Shown one piece after another: positions 16,629-24,745 of a DNA stretch of 59,598 bases. The stretch's first letter is position 1; every line of letters begins with the position of its first letter. The translations under genes and the position numbers were made by a program. The notes under the pieces were generated by a model. That model saw nothing but the letters and a program-made list of their open reading frames with translations. It had not been told where the DNA came from and made no database searches. The stretch comes from Hydrogenophaga sp. Its GTDB lineage: Bacteria; Pseudomonadota; Gammaproteobacteria; Burkholderiales; Burkholderiaceae_C. Location: contig NZ_WVZN01000006.1 of the NCBI RefSeq assembly GCF_011772445.1, positions 1 to 59,598 on the forward strand, given 5' to 3'.

Positions 16629-19000
16629 GCTTCCACCTTGTCCAGAATCTCAGTGTTCACCGTCACAGGGTCTTCGCCCTCGAACAGCGCCATGTCATGC
16701 GCCTCAAACGCCGCCTCGTTGATGTGCTCCAGAGCGCCGTCCAGCATGAGGTCAAGGTCGGCGGCCACGTCCAGCAGCTCGGCACGGCTCCACTCGGGGC
16801 GCGAGAGCATCATCCGGGCAAGTGAGGTGTGGGCTTCGTCCAGGCCCAGCAGACCCGCAGAGGCTTCGCTTGGCTCGGCCTCGGTTTCCGCCTCGACGGG
16901 CTCGGCCACTGCCACAGCAGGTTCGTCGGTGTCGGTGAAGATGTTCGCGAGGAGCGCAGAGACCTTCTCGGTGTCCTTCTGGAGCGCGGCGATACGGGCC
17001 GGGTCGAGCTTGAAGCCGGACTCCTCGACCTTGGCGACGGCCGCCGCGGTCGGCTTCGTGCCCGCAGCGACAGCGTGGACGTCGGAGAACACCTTCTTTG
17101 AGTCGACGCCCAGGGCCTTGTAGACCTTCTCGAGCATCTTTACTTCTCCAGGAGACACCTCACCGTCTGACTGGGCAACCGTTGCCATGAACGCAGCAAT
17201 GGTCTCCCTGACGTTGAGTTCGAGGGGTTCGAACTTCTTCTTCAATGCAGTCAGGGACGCTGGCGCCTGCATCAGCAAGCGCAGGTGCGCCAGCAGTCGT
17301 CGCTTCTGGCCTGGGGTGAGGTGCGTCCAGGAGAGCACAGTCTCTCGAAGGTGGCCCATCTCCTTGATGCCGAACTCCCCGTCGGAGGTCGCAACCGCCG
17401 ATGCGAGTTGTAGCGTCAGCGCCGCCGCTAGGTACGGCCCGTTCGTGCGTGACAGCTGCTCGGACGGCGGCAACGCGAAGAGAACCACCTTTTCCTCGGG
17501 CTTGGGCGTCTTCGCCCCGGCCAGGACGTCCGGCTCGAAGCCCACGTTGGCAGACTCCAGCGTGCGAGCCAGCGAGAGCGTCTTGTCCTTGGTGAACGCC
17601 GTCGTAGCACCCAGGGCGTTCAGCAGGTCCTGGAACGGCATTGCGACCATGCCTTCACCCATCCGGGCTTTGAGCTGCTGCAATGCCTTCTGCGCCTGTT
17701 CTGGCCACAACGTGGGCGGTAGCTGCAGCAGCCCTTCGAGCGAGTTCTTTCCGGTGACACTCTTGCCAACGAAGCGGCTGTAGGACTCGAGCTCCTTCGA
17801 AGTGGCATCGACCAGGTCCTGCAGCTTCTTCACCGGTCCCGTGAGTACCGACACGTCGGGCACCTCCCCGAAGGTGAGCCTTAGGTCGTTGTAACCACGG
17901 AAGCCCGCTGATGCCGGGCGATATACCAGCTTGAGCTTGGTGCGATTACGTGGCAATACCATGCCCGCGCCGAACTGCTGCTCGTACTTCTGCACGAACA
18001 GGGCATCGAACTGTTCGGGACACCGAATCGCGGGGGTGCGCAGCACGACACCTGGCTCAAGACGCGCCCAGGCAAGCGCAAGTCCTGCTGGAACCGGCAC
18101 ACCGTCCACGGCTGCAATACCTAGTGCATGACGGACGTACAGCGGTAGCTCGAGGGAGCGGGGAAAGCTCGGAACCGCCTTCTCGTACAAGCGCTCAGGG
18201 TGCTCGACGGTAGAGACCCAGTTGAGCAGTTCAACGGCGTAGCGCCGGAACGAACCTGACTTTTGCCCGTAGATGTCAAGTAGGCGTCGCAGTTCTTCCG
18301 CGATGACCGGCCATTCGGCCCGAGCCGCAGCATCTGAAGAGGCATCAAGAATGGCGCGTCGCTCCAGCCCGTAGAAGAACAGGAACACATAGCCGATGTC
18401 GGCGGAGGGGTCCTGTCGGCCGCCCGCGAGCCACTTCAGGTAAGCGCCGCGCGCGCTGCTCGAGATGGCGCCGTAGCTGGGCCAGTAGCCCATTTGCCGC
18501 TCGGTATAGTCACCGCTCTTGGACACACTCAGTGAGGGGTCGATGAGGCACGGGTCGTTGTCGCCAGAAGGCGTCTTCAGGCGTGTGCCCACGTAAATCA
18601 GGCCGCCCGGTATGGAGAAGCCTGCAACATTCACCGGCTGGCCAGCACCAAGCCACGTCGCGTTGCCGAACCCCTTCGGGGCTGCAGGAAGGCGGTACTC
18701 GCTGGTGTCAGTGCTTGGCGATGCAGCAGCTGTGCTGGTGACCGATACCGGCTCGTCCATGTCAGAAGACTTCAGCGCGCGGGCACGGGGTCGTGGCGTG
18801 GCTTTCGATTGAGGCATTGGCTGCGTCTCGGGTGGCTCGCTACTGGGCTTTGCCTTGAAGTAGCGGTAGGCAAAGAAGGCAAGGACCACCCCACCGACAA
18901 AGAGCCACACCTCGACGGGTACCGACGCCACCAGTGCCACCAGGCCAACCAAGACCACCCCGAGGACGCTTACCGAGTCCCCCTTGCGCTTGCGTGCCAT
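16625..19000 (-). CDS. sngA: SngA, TerB-domain membrane protein of a Shango-type system
   Basis: The ATG at 19,000 has a GGGGG tract 8 bases upstream and is preferred to an in-frame GTG at 19,009. The product is 791 residues. Residues about 10-50 hold two closely spaced hydrophobic segments (membrane anchor). A charged linker leads to a TerB-N domain (about 100-390). A TerB-like helical domain with the acidic A-x-S-D-G-E motif twice follows (about 520-640), and a TerB-C-like region with an acidic C-terminus ends the protein. This is the expected architecture of the first Shango protein. A role as membrane-associated sensor of infection is inference. Confidence 0.85.
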   Translation of the reverse strand: MARKRKGDSVSVLGVVLVGLVALVASVPVEVWLFVGGVVLAFFAYRYFKAKPSSEPPETQPMPQSKATPRPRARALKSSDMDEPVSVTSTAAASPSTDTSEYRLPAAPKGFGNATWLGAGQPVNVAGFSIPGGLIYVGTRLKTPSGDNDPCLIDPSLSVSKSGDYTERQMGYWPSYGAISSSARGAYLKWLAGGRQDPSADIGYVFLFFYGLERRAILDASSDAAARAEWPVIAEELRRLLDIYGQKSGSFRRYAVELLNWVSTVEHPERLYEKAVPSFPRSLELPLYVRHALGIAAVDGVPVPAGLALAWARLEPGVVLRTPAIRCPEQFDALFVQKYEQQFGAGMVLPRNRTKLKLVYRPASAGFRGYNDLRLTFGEVPDVSVLTGPVKKLQDLVDATSKELESYSRFVGKSVTGKNSLEGLLQLPPTLWPEQAQKALQQLKARMGEGMVAMPFQDLLNALGATTAFTKDKTLSLARTLESANVGFEPDVLAGAKTPKPEEKVVLFALPPSEQLSRTNGPYLAAALTLQLASAVATSDGEFGIKEMGHLRETVLSWTHLTPGQKRRLLAHLRLLMQAPASLTALKKKFEPLELNVRETIAAFMATVAQSDGEVSPGEVKMLEKVYKALGVDSKKVFSDVHAVAAGTKPTAAAVAKVEESGFKLDPARIAALQKDTEKVSALLANIFTDTDEPAVAVAEPVEAETEAEPSEASAGLLGLDEAHTSLARMMLSRPEWSRAELLDVAADLDLMLDGALEHINEAAFEAHDMALFEGEDPVTVNTEILDKVEA

Positions 19001-19250
19001 CCGCAACACCCCCGGGCCTGCTGGCCAAATTGGAAGAACCTGGCCAAGCCGGCGAACCGTTCGGCCTCCCTTACAAAACCATACAGCACTTCGGTCGAAT
19101 CTCTAGCACTTGCCTCCTGACCTGGCGCAAGGTGACGAGGTCAGTGCGCAGTTCATCACCAAGCGAGTTGGCCAAGCCGCCATCGACAGAGGCAATCCTG
19201 ACAGTAGCCAAGGGCCCAAACGGGCACGAGCGGTGGTGCCTTTTCAAGTT

Positions 19251-19288
19251 TTGTCATCGGTTTTGATAATTTTCATTTCTGATGACAA
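19251..19288. promoter_or_regulatory. 8-bp inverted repeat in an AT-rich patch (possible operator)
   Basis: TTGTCATC (19,251-19,258) and GATGACAA (19,281-19,288) are perfect inverted copies 30 bp apart, centre to centre. The DNA between them is AT-rich and includes a TGATAAT hexamer region. The site lies about 250 bp upstream of sngA and 420 bp upstream of the LexA-like gene. It could bind a regulator of either; no further evidence. Confidence 0.35.
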
Positions 19289-19643
19289 GACGTGAAAAAA
19301 CCAGCTGCTAGCGGTTGTCAGCAGGCGCTCCCGCGCGTCGAAGCCCCGTGAAAGCTCACTCTTCCGACACCGCGATTTCTAGCCCCGTGGCGCGCGTAAG
19401 CCTTTGAAATTCTTGGATTCACCTATCGAAATGCGTTTTTTGCTTTTTGTAGGTGAATTGCTCGCAGCCACCGGCTATGTCCGCGAGGTCATAGTGAGTT
19501 GCGACTCGCCGTGCTCCGGGTGTGGCCAGCCTTCGAGCGCTTCGTCCCGGGACCCCGCCGATACTCAGACACCACCAGTGCTGCATAGATGCACTAGTTG
19601 TTAAAACTAAATACCTCACATGAAGAGGGGTATTTGGCGGTGC

Positions 19644-19673
19644 TTGCGCGCCAATACTGGACGCCCATACAGT
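19644..19673 (+). promoter_or_regulatory. Promoter with SOS-box-like operator for the LexA-like gene
   Basis: CTG at 19,657-19,659 and CAG at 19,670-19,672 are 10 bp apart, matching the CTG-N10-CAG frame of LexA boxes (right half ACAG perfect, left half CTGG). A possible -35 TTGCGC (19,644-19,649) and -10 TACAGT (19,668-19,673) with an 18-bp spacer overlap it, so a bound repressor would block RNA polymerase. The gene starts 32 bp downstream, which fits DNA-damage control or autoregulation. Confidence 0.5.
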
Positions 19674-19681
19674 TCTTTCAT

Positions 19682-19695
19682 CGAATGAACATTCG
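19682..19695 (+). promoter_or_regulatory. Dyad just upstream of the ribosome-binding site of the LexA-like gene
   Basis: CGAATG and CATTCG flank a 2-base centre. The dyad sits immediately before the GGAGA ribosome-binding site, so it could be a second operator or a small leader hairpin. Confidence 0.35.
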
Positions 19696-19704
19696 GAGAG
19701 CGAA

Positions 19705-20280
19705 ATGCAGGACGAGCAGTACTTGGCGAGGCTTCGGACCCACTGGAAGCTGGAGGCCGCCTTCCCACCCATGGCCAAGCTCACCGAAATCGTGGGCCTG
19801 GCCTCTACGTCGAGCGTCCACGCCCTGGCCGAGCGCTTGTGCGAGGCAGGCTACCTCACCAAGGTCGACTGCCGAATCGCACCGACCAAGCGCTTCTTCG
19901 CGCGCCCCGTGTTTGGCTTCGTTCGCGCCGGCCTGGCCCAGCCCGCCTCGCAGGAGGAGCCTGAGCTCATCACGGTCGACGACTACGTCATCGACGAGCC
20001 CAACCGCACCACCATGCACAGGGTGAAGGGCGACTCCATGCGGGATGCCGGCATCGTCGAAGGCGACGTCCTGGCGGTGGAGCACAACACGCCGACCAAG
20101 CCGGGTGACATCGTGCTCGCCTGTGTCGACAACGAGCTCACGGTCAAGACCTTGCGGATGGACGCGCAGGGCCGCTGGTATCTGGAACCCGCCATCCCCG
20201 CATACGAGTGCATCCGCCCGCGTTCCGCCCTCGAAGTCCTGGGCGTGGTTGTCGGGCCGGTCAGGCGATTGCGCCACTGA
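19705..20280 (+). CDS. LexA/UmuD-like S24 family self-cleaving regulator
   Basis: A 191-residue protein with a LexA-type winged helix-turn-helix (about 15-65) and an S24 peptidase domain. The predicted self-cleavage bond is A75-G76 (in F-V-R-A-G-L), the catalytic serine is S111 (in K-G-D-S-M) and the general base is K148 (in L-T-V-K-T-L). All three are intact, so RecA-stimulated self-cleavage is plausible. The ribosome-binding site GGAGA lies 5 bases before the ATG. An SOS-box-like sequence overlaps its promoter. It points away from the defence block and may control itself, the HAD gene downstream or the Shango operon; which one is not shown by the sequence. Confidence 0.85.
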   Translation: MQDEQYLARLRTHWKLEAAFPPMAKLTEIVGLASTSSVHALAERLCEAGYLTKVDCRIAPTKRFFARPVFGFVRAGLAQPASQEEPELITVDDYVIDEPNRTTMHRVKGDSMRDAGIVEGDVLAVEHNTPTKPGDIVLACVDNELTVKTLRMDAQGRWYLEPAIPAYECIRPRSALEVLGVVVGPVRRLRH

Positions 20281-20355
20281 CGCCCCGGCGCCCAACGCGA
20301 CCCTCATCAACCCTTTCGCTTTTCGCGGCACAGAAGGCGCCGCGCGGGCGGAGCC

Positions 20356-21333
20356 ATGTCTGAAAGGCCCATCGTGCGAATCATTTTTCTGGACATAGAC
20401 GGGGTGCTGCACCCAGTAGCGGAGAGCGCTGACCCGGCGGGCTGGATGCGGTGGCTCCCCACACTCGAGGCACTCTTGGTCAACGCGCCCGATGTGAGCA
20501 TCGTCGTGCATTCGACCTGGCGGTACGCGTACACCGATGCCGAGCTGCATGCACTGCTGGGCCCGCTCTCCGGTCGCATTCTTGGCAGCGCGCCAAGGAT
20601 GCCTCGGGAAATCGCCATCGAGACAGTCCTGCAAGCCAACAAAGGCGCGGTCACAGCGCACCTCGTCCTTGACGACGACAGTCGTGAATTCACCTCGGGC
20701 CGCCTCAACGTGCTGCTGTGCGACCCGCAGCTGGGGATTTCCGCACCGAAAACCCAAGCCGCCATTACGGCCTGGTTGAGCAGCACCGACACTGGCCTCA
20801 GGCTACATCCTGGGTCTCGCCTGCCGAAGGGTGGCGGCGAACTCGCTCTCTATCTCGACTTCGACGGCGTGCTCCACCACGAGAACGTCTTATGGCACCC
20901 GCGGCGCGGAGCCTACGCCGGTCCGCCGCACTTCACCCTGTTCGAGCACGCCGCGCTGCTGGACGAACTGCTGTCGCCGTACCCCGAAGTCTTCATCGTG
21001 CTGAGCACAAGCTGGGTCCGTACGTATGGCTGCGATGGTGCTGCTAAGCGTTTGCCGGCAGGGCTGCGGGACCGGGTGCTGGGTGCGACTTTTCACAGCG
21101 AGATGAACGAACAGGCGTTCGTGGCAAAGCCCCGAGGGACGCAGGTGCTAGAGGACGTGGCGCGCCGGCGGCCACGCGGCTGGCTGGCCCTTGATGACAC
21201 GGACGAAGGGTGGCCCCCTGAAGTACGCGACCAAGTGCTGCTCACCGACGAGCGCCTGGGCATCGCCGCGCCCGGCATGCCCGAGCGGATTGCCGCCGCC
21301 CTAAAACGCCTCGTCGCTTCTAAAGCGCCGTGA
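20356..21333 (+). CDS. Tandem double-HAD-domain protein
   Basis: A 325-residue protein built from two copies of the same small HAD-like fold. Copy 1 has D13-I-D15-G (motif I), H-S-T-W-R (52-56) and L-D-D-D (105-108). Copy 2 has D168-F-D170-G, S-T-S-W (217-220) and L-D-D (279-281). The V-L-H after motif I and the S-T-W in motif II match the HAD family found in 'Swiss army knife' RNA-repair proteins. Both copies keep the nucleophile Asp, so both may be active phosphatases. It follows the LexA-like gene by 75 bp on the same strand. Role unknown; nucleic-acid end processing is a guess. Confidence 0.7.
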   Translation: MSERPIVRIIFLDIDGVLHPVAESADPAGWMRWLPTLEALLVNAPDVSIVVHSTWRYAYTDAELHALLGPLSGRILGSAPRMPREIAIETVLQANKGAVTAHLVLDDDSREFTSGRLNVLLCDPQLGISAPKTQAAITAWLSSTDTGLRLHPGSRLPKGGGELALYLDFDGVLHHENVLWHPRRGAYAGPPHFTLFEHAALLDELLSPYPEVFIVLSTSWVRTYGCDGAAKRLPAGLRDRVLGATFHSEMNEQAFVAKPRGTQVLEDVARRRPRGWLALDDTDEGWPPEVRDQVLLTDERLGIAAPGMPERIAAALKRLVASKAP

Positions 21334-21375
21334 CTTTAGGTGCCGACACCGCGTTCCTAAACCGAAACCTCCGAA

Positions 21376-21615
21376 ATGATGCCCATGCAAGAGAAGCCCA
21401 CCCTGACCATTGTGGCCACCGTGATTGGTCAGCACATAGACCCTGACTTCCTGTTGGCCGAGGACGCCCGAGAGCACCAGTTCGCCGTGCGCCGCAAAGT
21501 GTTTGAAGGCGAGTGGAGTGCGCTGAATCCCGGGGACCTGGTCGAACTCGTTATCACACGCGAGTCGCTCGCACGGGTGCTACATGCGCGGCGTCTGCCT
21601 GGGTCAACCAGCTGA
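21376..21615 (+). CDS. Small protein of unknown function (79 aa)
   Basis: The gene lies 42 bp after the double-HAD gene on the same strand. The product is 79 residues, with alternating hydrophobic and charged residues, no cysteine and no signal peptide. The middle part (N-P-G-D-L-V-E-L-V-I) resembles a small beta-barrel. I recognise no family. An in-frame ATG at codon 4 could be the true start. Confidence 0.5.
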   Translation: MMPMQEKPTLTIVATVIGQHIDPDFLLAEDAREHQFAVRRKVFEGEWSALNPGDLVELVITRESLARVLHARRLPGSTS

Positions 21616-21631
21616 GCAGGTAGGGCACGAG

Positions 21632-21883
21632 ATGCTGACACCCAAATGGGAGTGCGCCGACGGAACAGCCGTGCGCCTGGGAGCCATGAGCACCTCACAC
21701 ATCGTGAATGCACGGGACTACCTGCTGACTGGAACTGGGCCCTACGGCCCGATGCTCAGGCCGGGCTGCTCCGGTTTCTCGAACGCCGAGTGGATTCGAT
21801 TGTTCGAGGTAGAGCTGCTTCGGCGCTCCCGGATGCCCTACACGCGGTTGGTCCTGTCGCAGGCTGTAGTCAGCAGCCTCTGA
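21632..21883 (+). CDS. Small protein of unknown function (83 aa)
   Basis: The ATG at 21,632 follows a GGGCACGAG tract that could serve as ribosome-binding site, 16 bp after the previous gene. The product contains D-G-T-A-V-R-L followed by M-S-T-S-H-I-V-N-A. This resembles short plasmid- and phage-borne proteins that carry a D-G-x-x-I-x-x-x-x-M-x-x-S-H-L-x-N pattern. The stop lies directly against the convergent 311-residue gene. Function unknown. Confidence 0.45.
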   Translation: MLTPKWECADGTAVRLGAMSTSHIVNARDYLLTGTGPYGPMLRPGCSGFSNAEWIRLFEVELLRRSRMPYTRLVLSQAVVSSL

Positions 21884-22819
21884 CTACTCTCCAGCCTTTG
21901 CAAATATCAATTCAACGTTGTCGCCTTCGACAACTATTGTGTCTTGACGATTATCGAATCCTGCTTCGCTGTAGGCACCTTTGAACATGCTCTGCGCGGT
22001 GTTGAAACGAATATTCTCATTCAACATGTAGGCGTAGTTCGTCAAGCCCAAGCCGTACAGGCCATCCTCGCCCTTGGGATAGTTTCGAAACTTGACAGTG
22101 TTGTACCCAGGGTCTAGCAGTTTGACAAACGCCTTCTCTGCATCTGCAACGACCCGGGCCTGCTCTGAACCTCGAAAGAGGTTGATGTCTGGGTCCTCCG
22201 CGCTGATGGTCTGAATCCCCAACTGGTCGATATCAAATAGGAAGAGAATGATTTCGTCGGACGGATGAGCACCGGTCTTTCTCGCCTGCTCCTCAGATAG
22301 CACCTTCAAACGGCCATGGTGCGCGTCCTTGATGAGTCTTTGGTAACTGTCCTGCTTCGTTGCAATGCCGACATATAGAAGGTCGTAGGAACATACAAGG
22401 TCGTGCCTCTTGAAGCCTTCAAGGTACGTCCTACCGCGTGCTGCCTCCCAATACACCGAGTCGGGTGTGAGCCAAACCTTCACATGTGTGCCCTTCTTGG
22501 TCCCCCCCATCAACACTGCTTCGCGCGTCAGCTGCAGCTCAGGGTTCTTCGAGATTTCCTTGAATTTGCTCACGTGAATGACACCTGAATCGACGACTTC
22601 GTCGCCCACCTCCACATCAACGTGGATTAAGGCCTTGTCCCCGTCCACACGGTAGTTGACAAAGCTTGCCTCAGCTCGGGCACCAATCATGTAGAACTTG
22701 CTGGCTCTGAGGTGTTTAGCGATGTGCTGATTTGCCTTGTCGACCAACAGCTTCACGTTGCGGTTCGTAAACGGCGGAAAAACGGTTTCAAGAAAGTTGA
22801 ACTGCGATATGCGACCCAC
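21884..22819 (-). CDS. Orphan protein with a GIY-YIG-like segment (311 aa)
   Basis: The segment around residues 140-175 reads L-L-Y-V-G-I-A, a short gap, then Y-Q-R-L-I-K-x-A-H-H-G-R. This resembles the YIG strand and following helix of GIY-YIG nucleases, although the GIY half is not canonical. The rest (an N-terminal alpha-beta region and a C-terminal 80 residues with N-Y-x-K-G-E-D-G-L-Y) matches nothing I know. The gene is visibly AT-richer than its neighbours and stands alone on the minus strand, so it was probably acquired separately. The start is followed by a plausible N-terminus; no strong ribosome-binding site was seen. Confidence 0.6.
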   Translation of the reverse strand: MGRISQFNFLETVFPPFTNRNVKLLVDKANQHIAKHLRASKFYMIGARAEASFVNYRVDGDKALIHVDVEVGDEVVDSGVIHVSKFKEISKNPELQLTREAVLMGGTKKGTHVKVWLTPDSVYWEAARGRTYLEGFKRHDLVCSYDLLYVGIATKQDSYQRLIKDAHHGRLKVLSEEQARKTGAHPSDEIILFLFDIDQLGIQTISAEDPDINLFRGSEQARVVADAEKAFVKLLDPGYNTVKFRNYPKGEDGLYGLGLTNYAYMLNENIRFNTAQSMFKGAYSEAGFDNRQDTIVVEGDNVELIFAKAGE

Positions 22820-23054
22820 GCACGCCTCCCTGATGCGACTGACAGTTTGAGCTCTGTGTTAGCGCCTCGCGCAAGCCCTCCGACTCCCACCCATCATGGG
22901 CCTAGTGTAGTTACGCGGACCACCGCCCCTACACGTTTTCACGGGGTGTCGAAACTGGCTTCCACTACCAACCTCGCGAGCTAACCCTGCCAACGGCTGC
23001 AAGCTAACGCCGCCGACGGACTCTCAGGCCGCCCAGACGCTGGGCCCCTTGGCC

Positions 23055-24389
23055 TCAGACTAGGAAGCAGTCCTTCAGCTCTGCCCGGTCTTCCCCTGAG
23101 AGTCCCAGCAGCTGCGCCTTGTTTTGCCAGGTGCCGATGACCTGACTTAGCCGGGCCAGGTCCTCTTGCGCCTGCTTCGGCGTGACGCGATAGAGCTCCG
23201 CCGTGGCCACAACTGTGTCCAGGTCGGGCTCCGTGCTGGCATCGTCCAGCGCTAGCACGTGACCGTCTTTCTTGGTCGACGGGTTCATGTCGTAGGCGGG
23301 CGCCAGGCGCCAACCGGTGGCCTCGCGCATGAAGCCGTGGTTGCGCAGGTGGTCATCCCGGTTCGAGACGGCCACGTTGAACAACACCCGCCGAAACAGC
23401 TCGCGCAGGTCCGCTTCGATGCGGCCCTCGACGCCTTGCTTGGACGCGATGAACTCCGCCAAGTCCAGGTACGACGCTTCTTCGCTGTCGCTGCGGCCCA
23501 GCACCGCCATCGCGGAGGTGAAGAACCGTCGCCGGCCAGCGTGGCGGTCGAAGCGTCGGGTGACGAAGGTGTGAAAGCCGTGCCCGATTCGCTCCAGGCG
23601 TGCCGGGGCAACGTTGAGCCCGTACTCTGCGGCCAGCTGGTGCACCAACATCTCGCGCAGGGCCCAATCGTGTTCATCGTCGGCACCGGGGAACTTGGCA
23701 ATCCACAGCTGCCCGAGGCCGTCTTGCAGATTCGCCTTGGGTCGTGCGCCGCCCAGGGACGCGCCGGGCGCCACCAGCACTTTCAGCCACTGCTGCAGCA
23801 AGTCGAGGTCGTCGACCTTCTTGCGCGTGAGCTCCAGCGCCACCTCTTGTAGCTCGCCGATGTGGGTCAGCGCTGGCGCTGCGAGCGCCTGATTGGCCAG
23901 GGCCTGGCCTTCGAGCAATTCCGGCGCAAGGCCTTGCTTGAGCTGCTTGTCGCTTTGCAGTGCGGAGAAACGCAGGGCGCCCATGCGGGTCACGTCCTGC
24001 ACGCCCAAGAAGAAGTCCCACGGGCGCATCTCGCGGCGGGTGCGCGCTTGCTGCTTGGCCTCGACCAGTTCTCGGCGCTTCATCAGCGTCTGGCCCCAGC
24101 GGTCGGGGCAGCTGTCCATGAAGATGCCGAAGTTCGAGTCCTTCGGATAGAAGTTGCCACTGGCCAGCGACAGCTCCGGGTCGAGCGCGAAAGCAGCCCC
24201 GTTCTTCAGCCACAGGGGCGAATACTCGAAGCGGACCGATTCCAGGCCCGAGCGGTGCAGCCGGCCCAGGTGAGTGAGCGGGCCGAACGTCGGGTCATCG
24301 AGCCAGACTTCGAGGCCCTCAGGGGTTGCGGGGGCGGCCTCGGGCGCATGCCTCGCGCGAGCGCCGGACTTCTTGACGGCGGGGCTCAT
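23055..24389 (-). CDS. hipA: HipA-family serine/threonine kinase toxin (first hipBA pair)
   Basis: A 444-residue HipA-like kinase. The N-terminal capture domain covers about 25-130. The catalytic signature S-N-R-D-D-H-L-R-N-H is near 345 and the metal-binding A-Y-D-M shortly after it. A G-A-R-P-K-A-N-L loop corresponds to the nucleotide-binding loop. E. coli HipA phosphorylates glutamyl-tRNA synthetase and causes persistence; the target here is unknown. The start overlaps the hipB stop by 4 bases. All key kinase residues are present, so it should be active. Confidence 0.88.
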   Translation of the reverse strand: MSPAVKKSGARARHAPEAAPATPEGLEVWLDDPTFGPLTHLGRLHRSGLESVRFEYSPLWLKNGAAFALDPELSLASGNFYPKDSNFGIFMDSCPDRWGQTLMKRRELVEAKQQARTRREMRPWDFFLGVQDVTRMGALRFSALQSDKQLKQGLAPELLEGQALANQALAAPALTHIGELQEVALELTRKKVDDLDLLQQWLKVLVAPGASLGGARPKANLQDGLGQLWIAKFPGADDEHDWALREMLVHQLAAEYGLNVAPARLERIGHGFHTFVTRRFDRHAGRRRFFTSAMAVLGRSDSEEASYLDLAEFIASKQGVEGRIEADLRELFRRVLFNVAVSNRDDHLRNHGFMREATGWRLAPAYDMNPSTKKDGHVLALDDASTEPDLDTVVATAELYRVTPKQAQEDLARLSQVIGTWQNKAQLLGLSGEDRAELKDCFLV

Positions 24390-24745
24390 GGCGTTTCGCC
24401 TTCGGAAGGAGGGGCCGACGGGCTGTCGAGTTTCTTGCGCTTGGGCGCGCGCCGAGGCACGTTCAGCTCAGCGTCTTGCAGCCGACGGCCCACCGGGTCG
24501 TGCGCCGCTACCTGGTCCAGGTCATGTTCCAGCCCGAGCACAGCCAGCACGCGCAAGTAGGTGCCCAGCGTCACGGCGGGGTCGCCTTGCTCGACCTTGT
24601 TGAGCGTGGGCCGGGACACTGAGGCGCGCTCGGCCACCTGCGTGACCGTGAACCGCCTACGCAGGCGAGCTTCGCGCAGGCGCTGCCCCAGCGCGACCGT
24701 CATTCGCGACTGCGAGGGGTAAAGGGTAGGCGCCTTGGCGGGCAT
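24386..24745 (-). CDS. hipB: HipB-like helix-turn-helix antitoxin (first hipBA pair)
   Basis: An XRE-type helix-turn-helix (V-T-Q-V-A-E-R-A-S-V-S-R-P-T-L) and a Pro/Lys-rich tail. The frame is open further upstream, but the ATG at 24,784 lies inside the -35 box. The first usable ATG is 24,745, only about 10 bases after the -10 box, so the message would be nearly leaderless; the alternative is ATG 24,703 (105 residues). HipB binds HipA and represses its own operon. Translation is coupled to hipA by an ATGA overlap. Confidence 0.82.
   Translation of the reverse strand: MPAKAPTLYPSQSRMTVALGQRLREARLRRRFTVTQVAERASVSRPTLNKVEQGDPAVTLGTYLRVLAVLGLEHDLDQVAAHDPVGRRLQDAELNVPRRAPKRKKLDSPSAPPSEGETP

Larger units (their letters stand above)
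19001..19704. other. 700-bp intergenic region between Shango and the LexA-like gene
   Basis: It separates divergent genes. No convincing gene is present; the short open frames lack ribosome-binding sites and recognisable content. Base composition drops towards AT at 19,240-19,300, where an inverted repeat lies, and again at 19,590-19,700, where the SOS-box-like promoter of the S24 gene lies. The Shango promoter must be inside, but I could not fix it. Confidence 0.5.
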
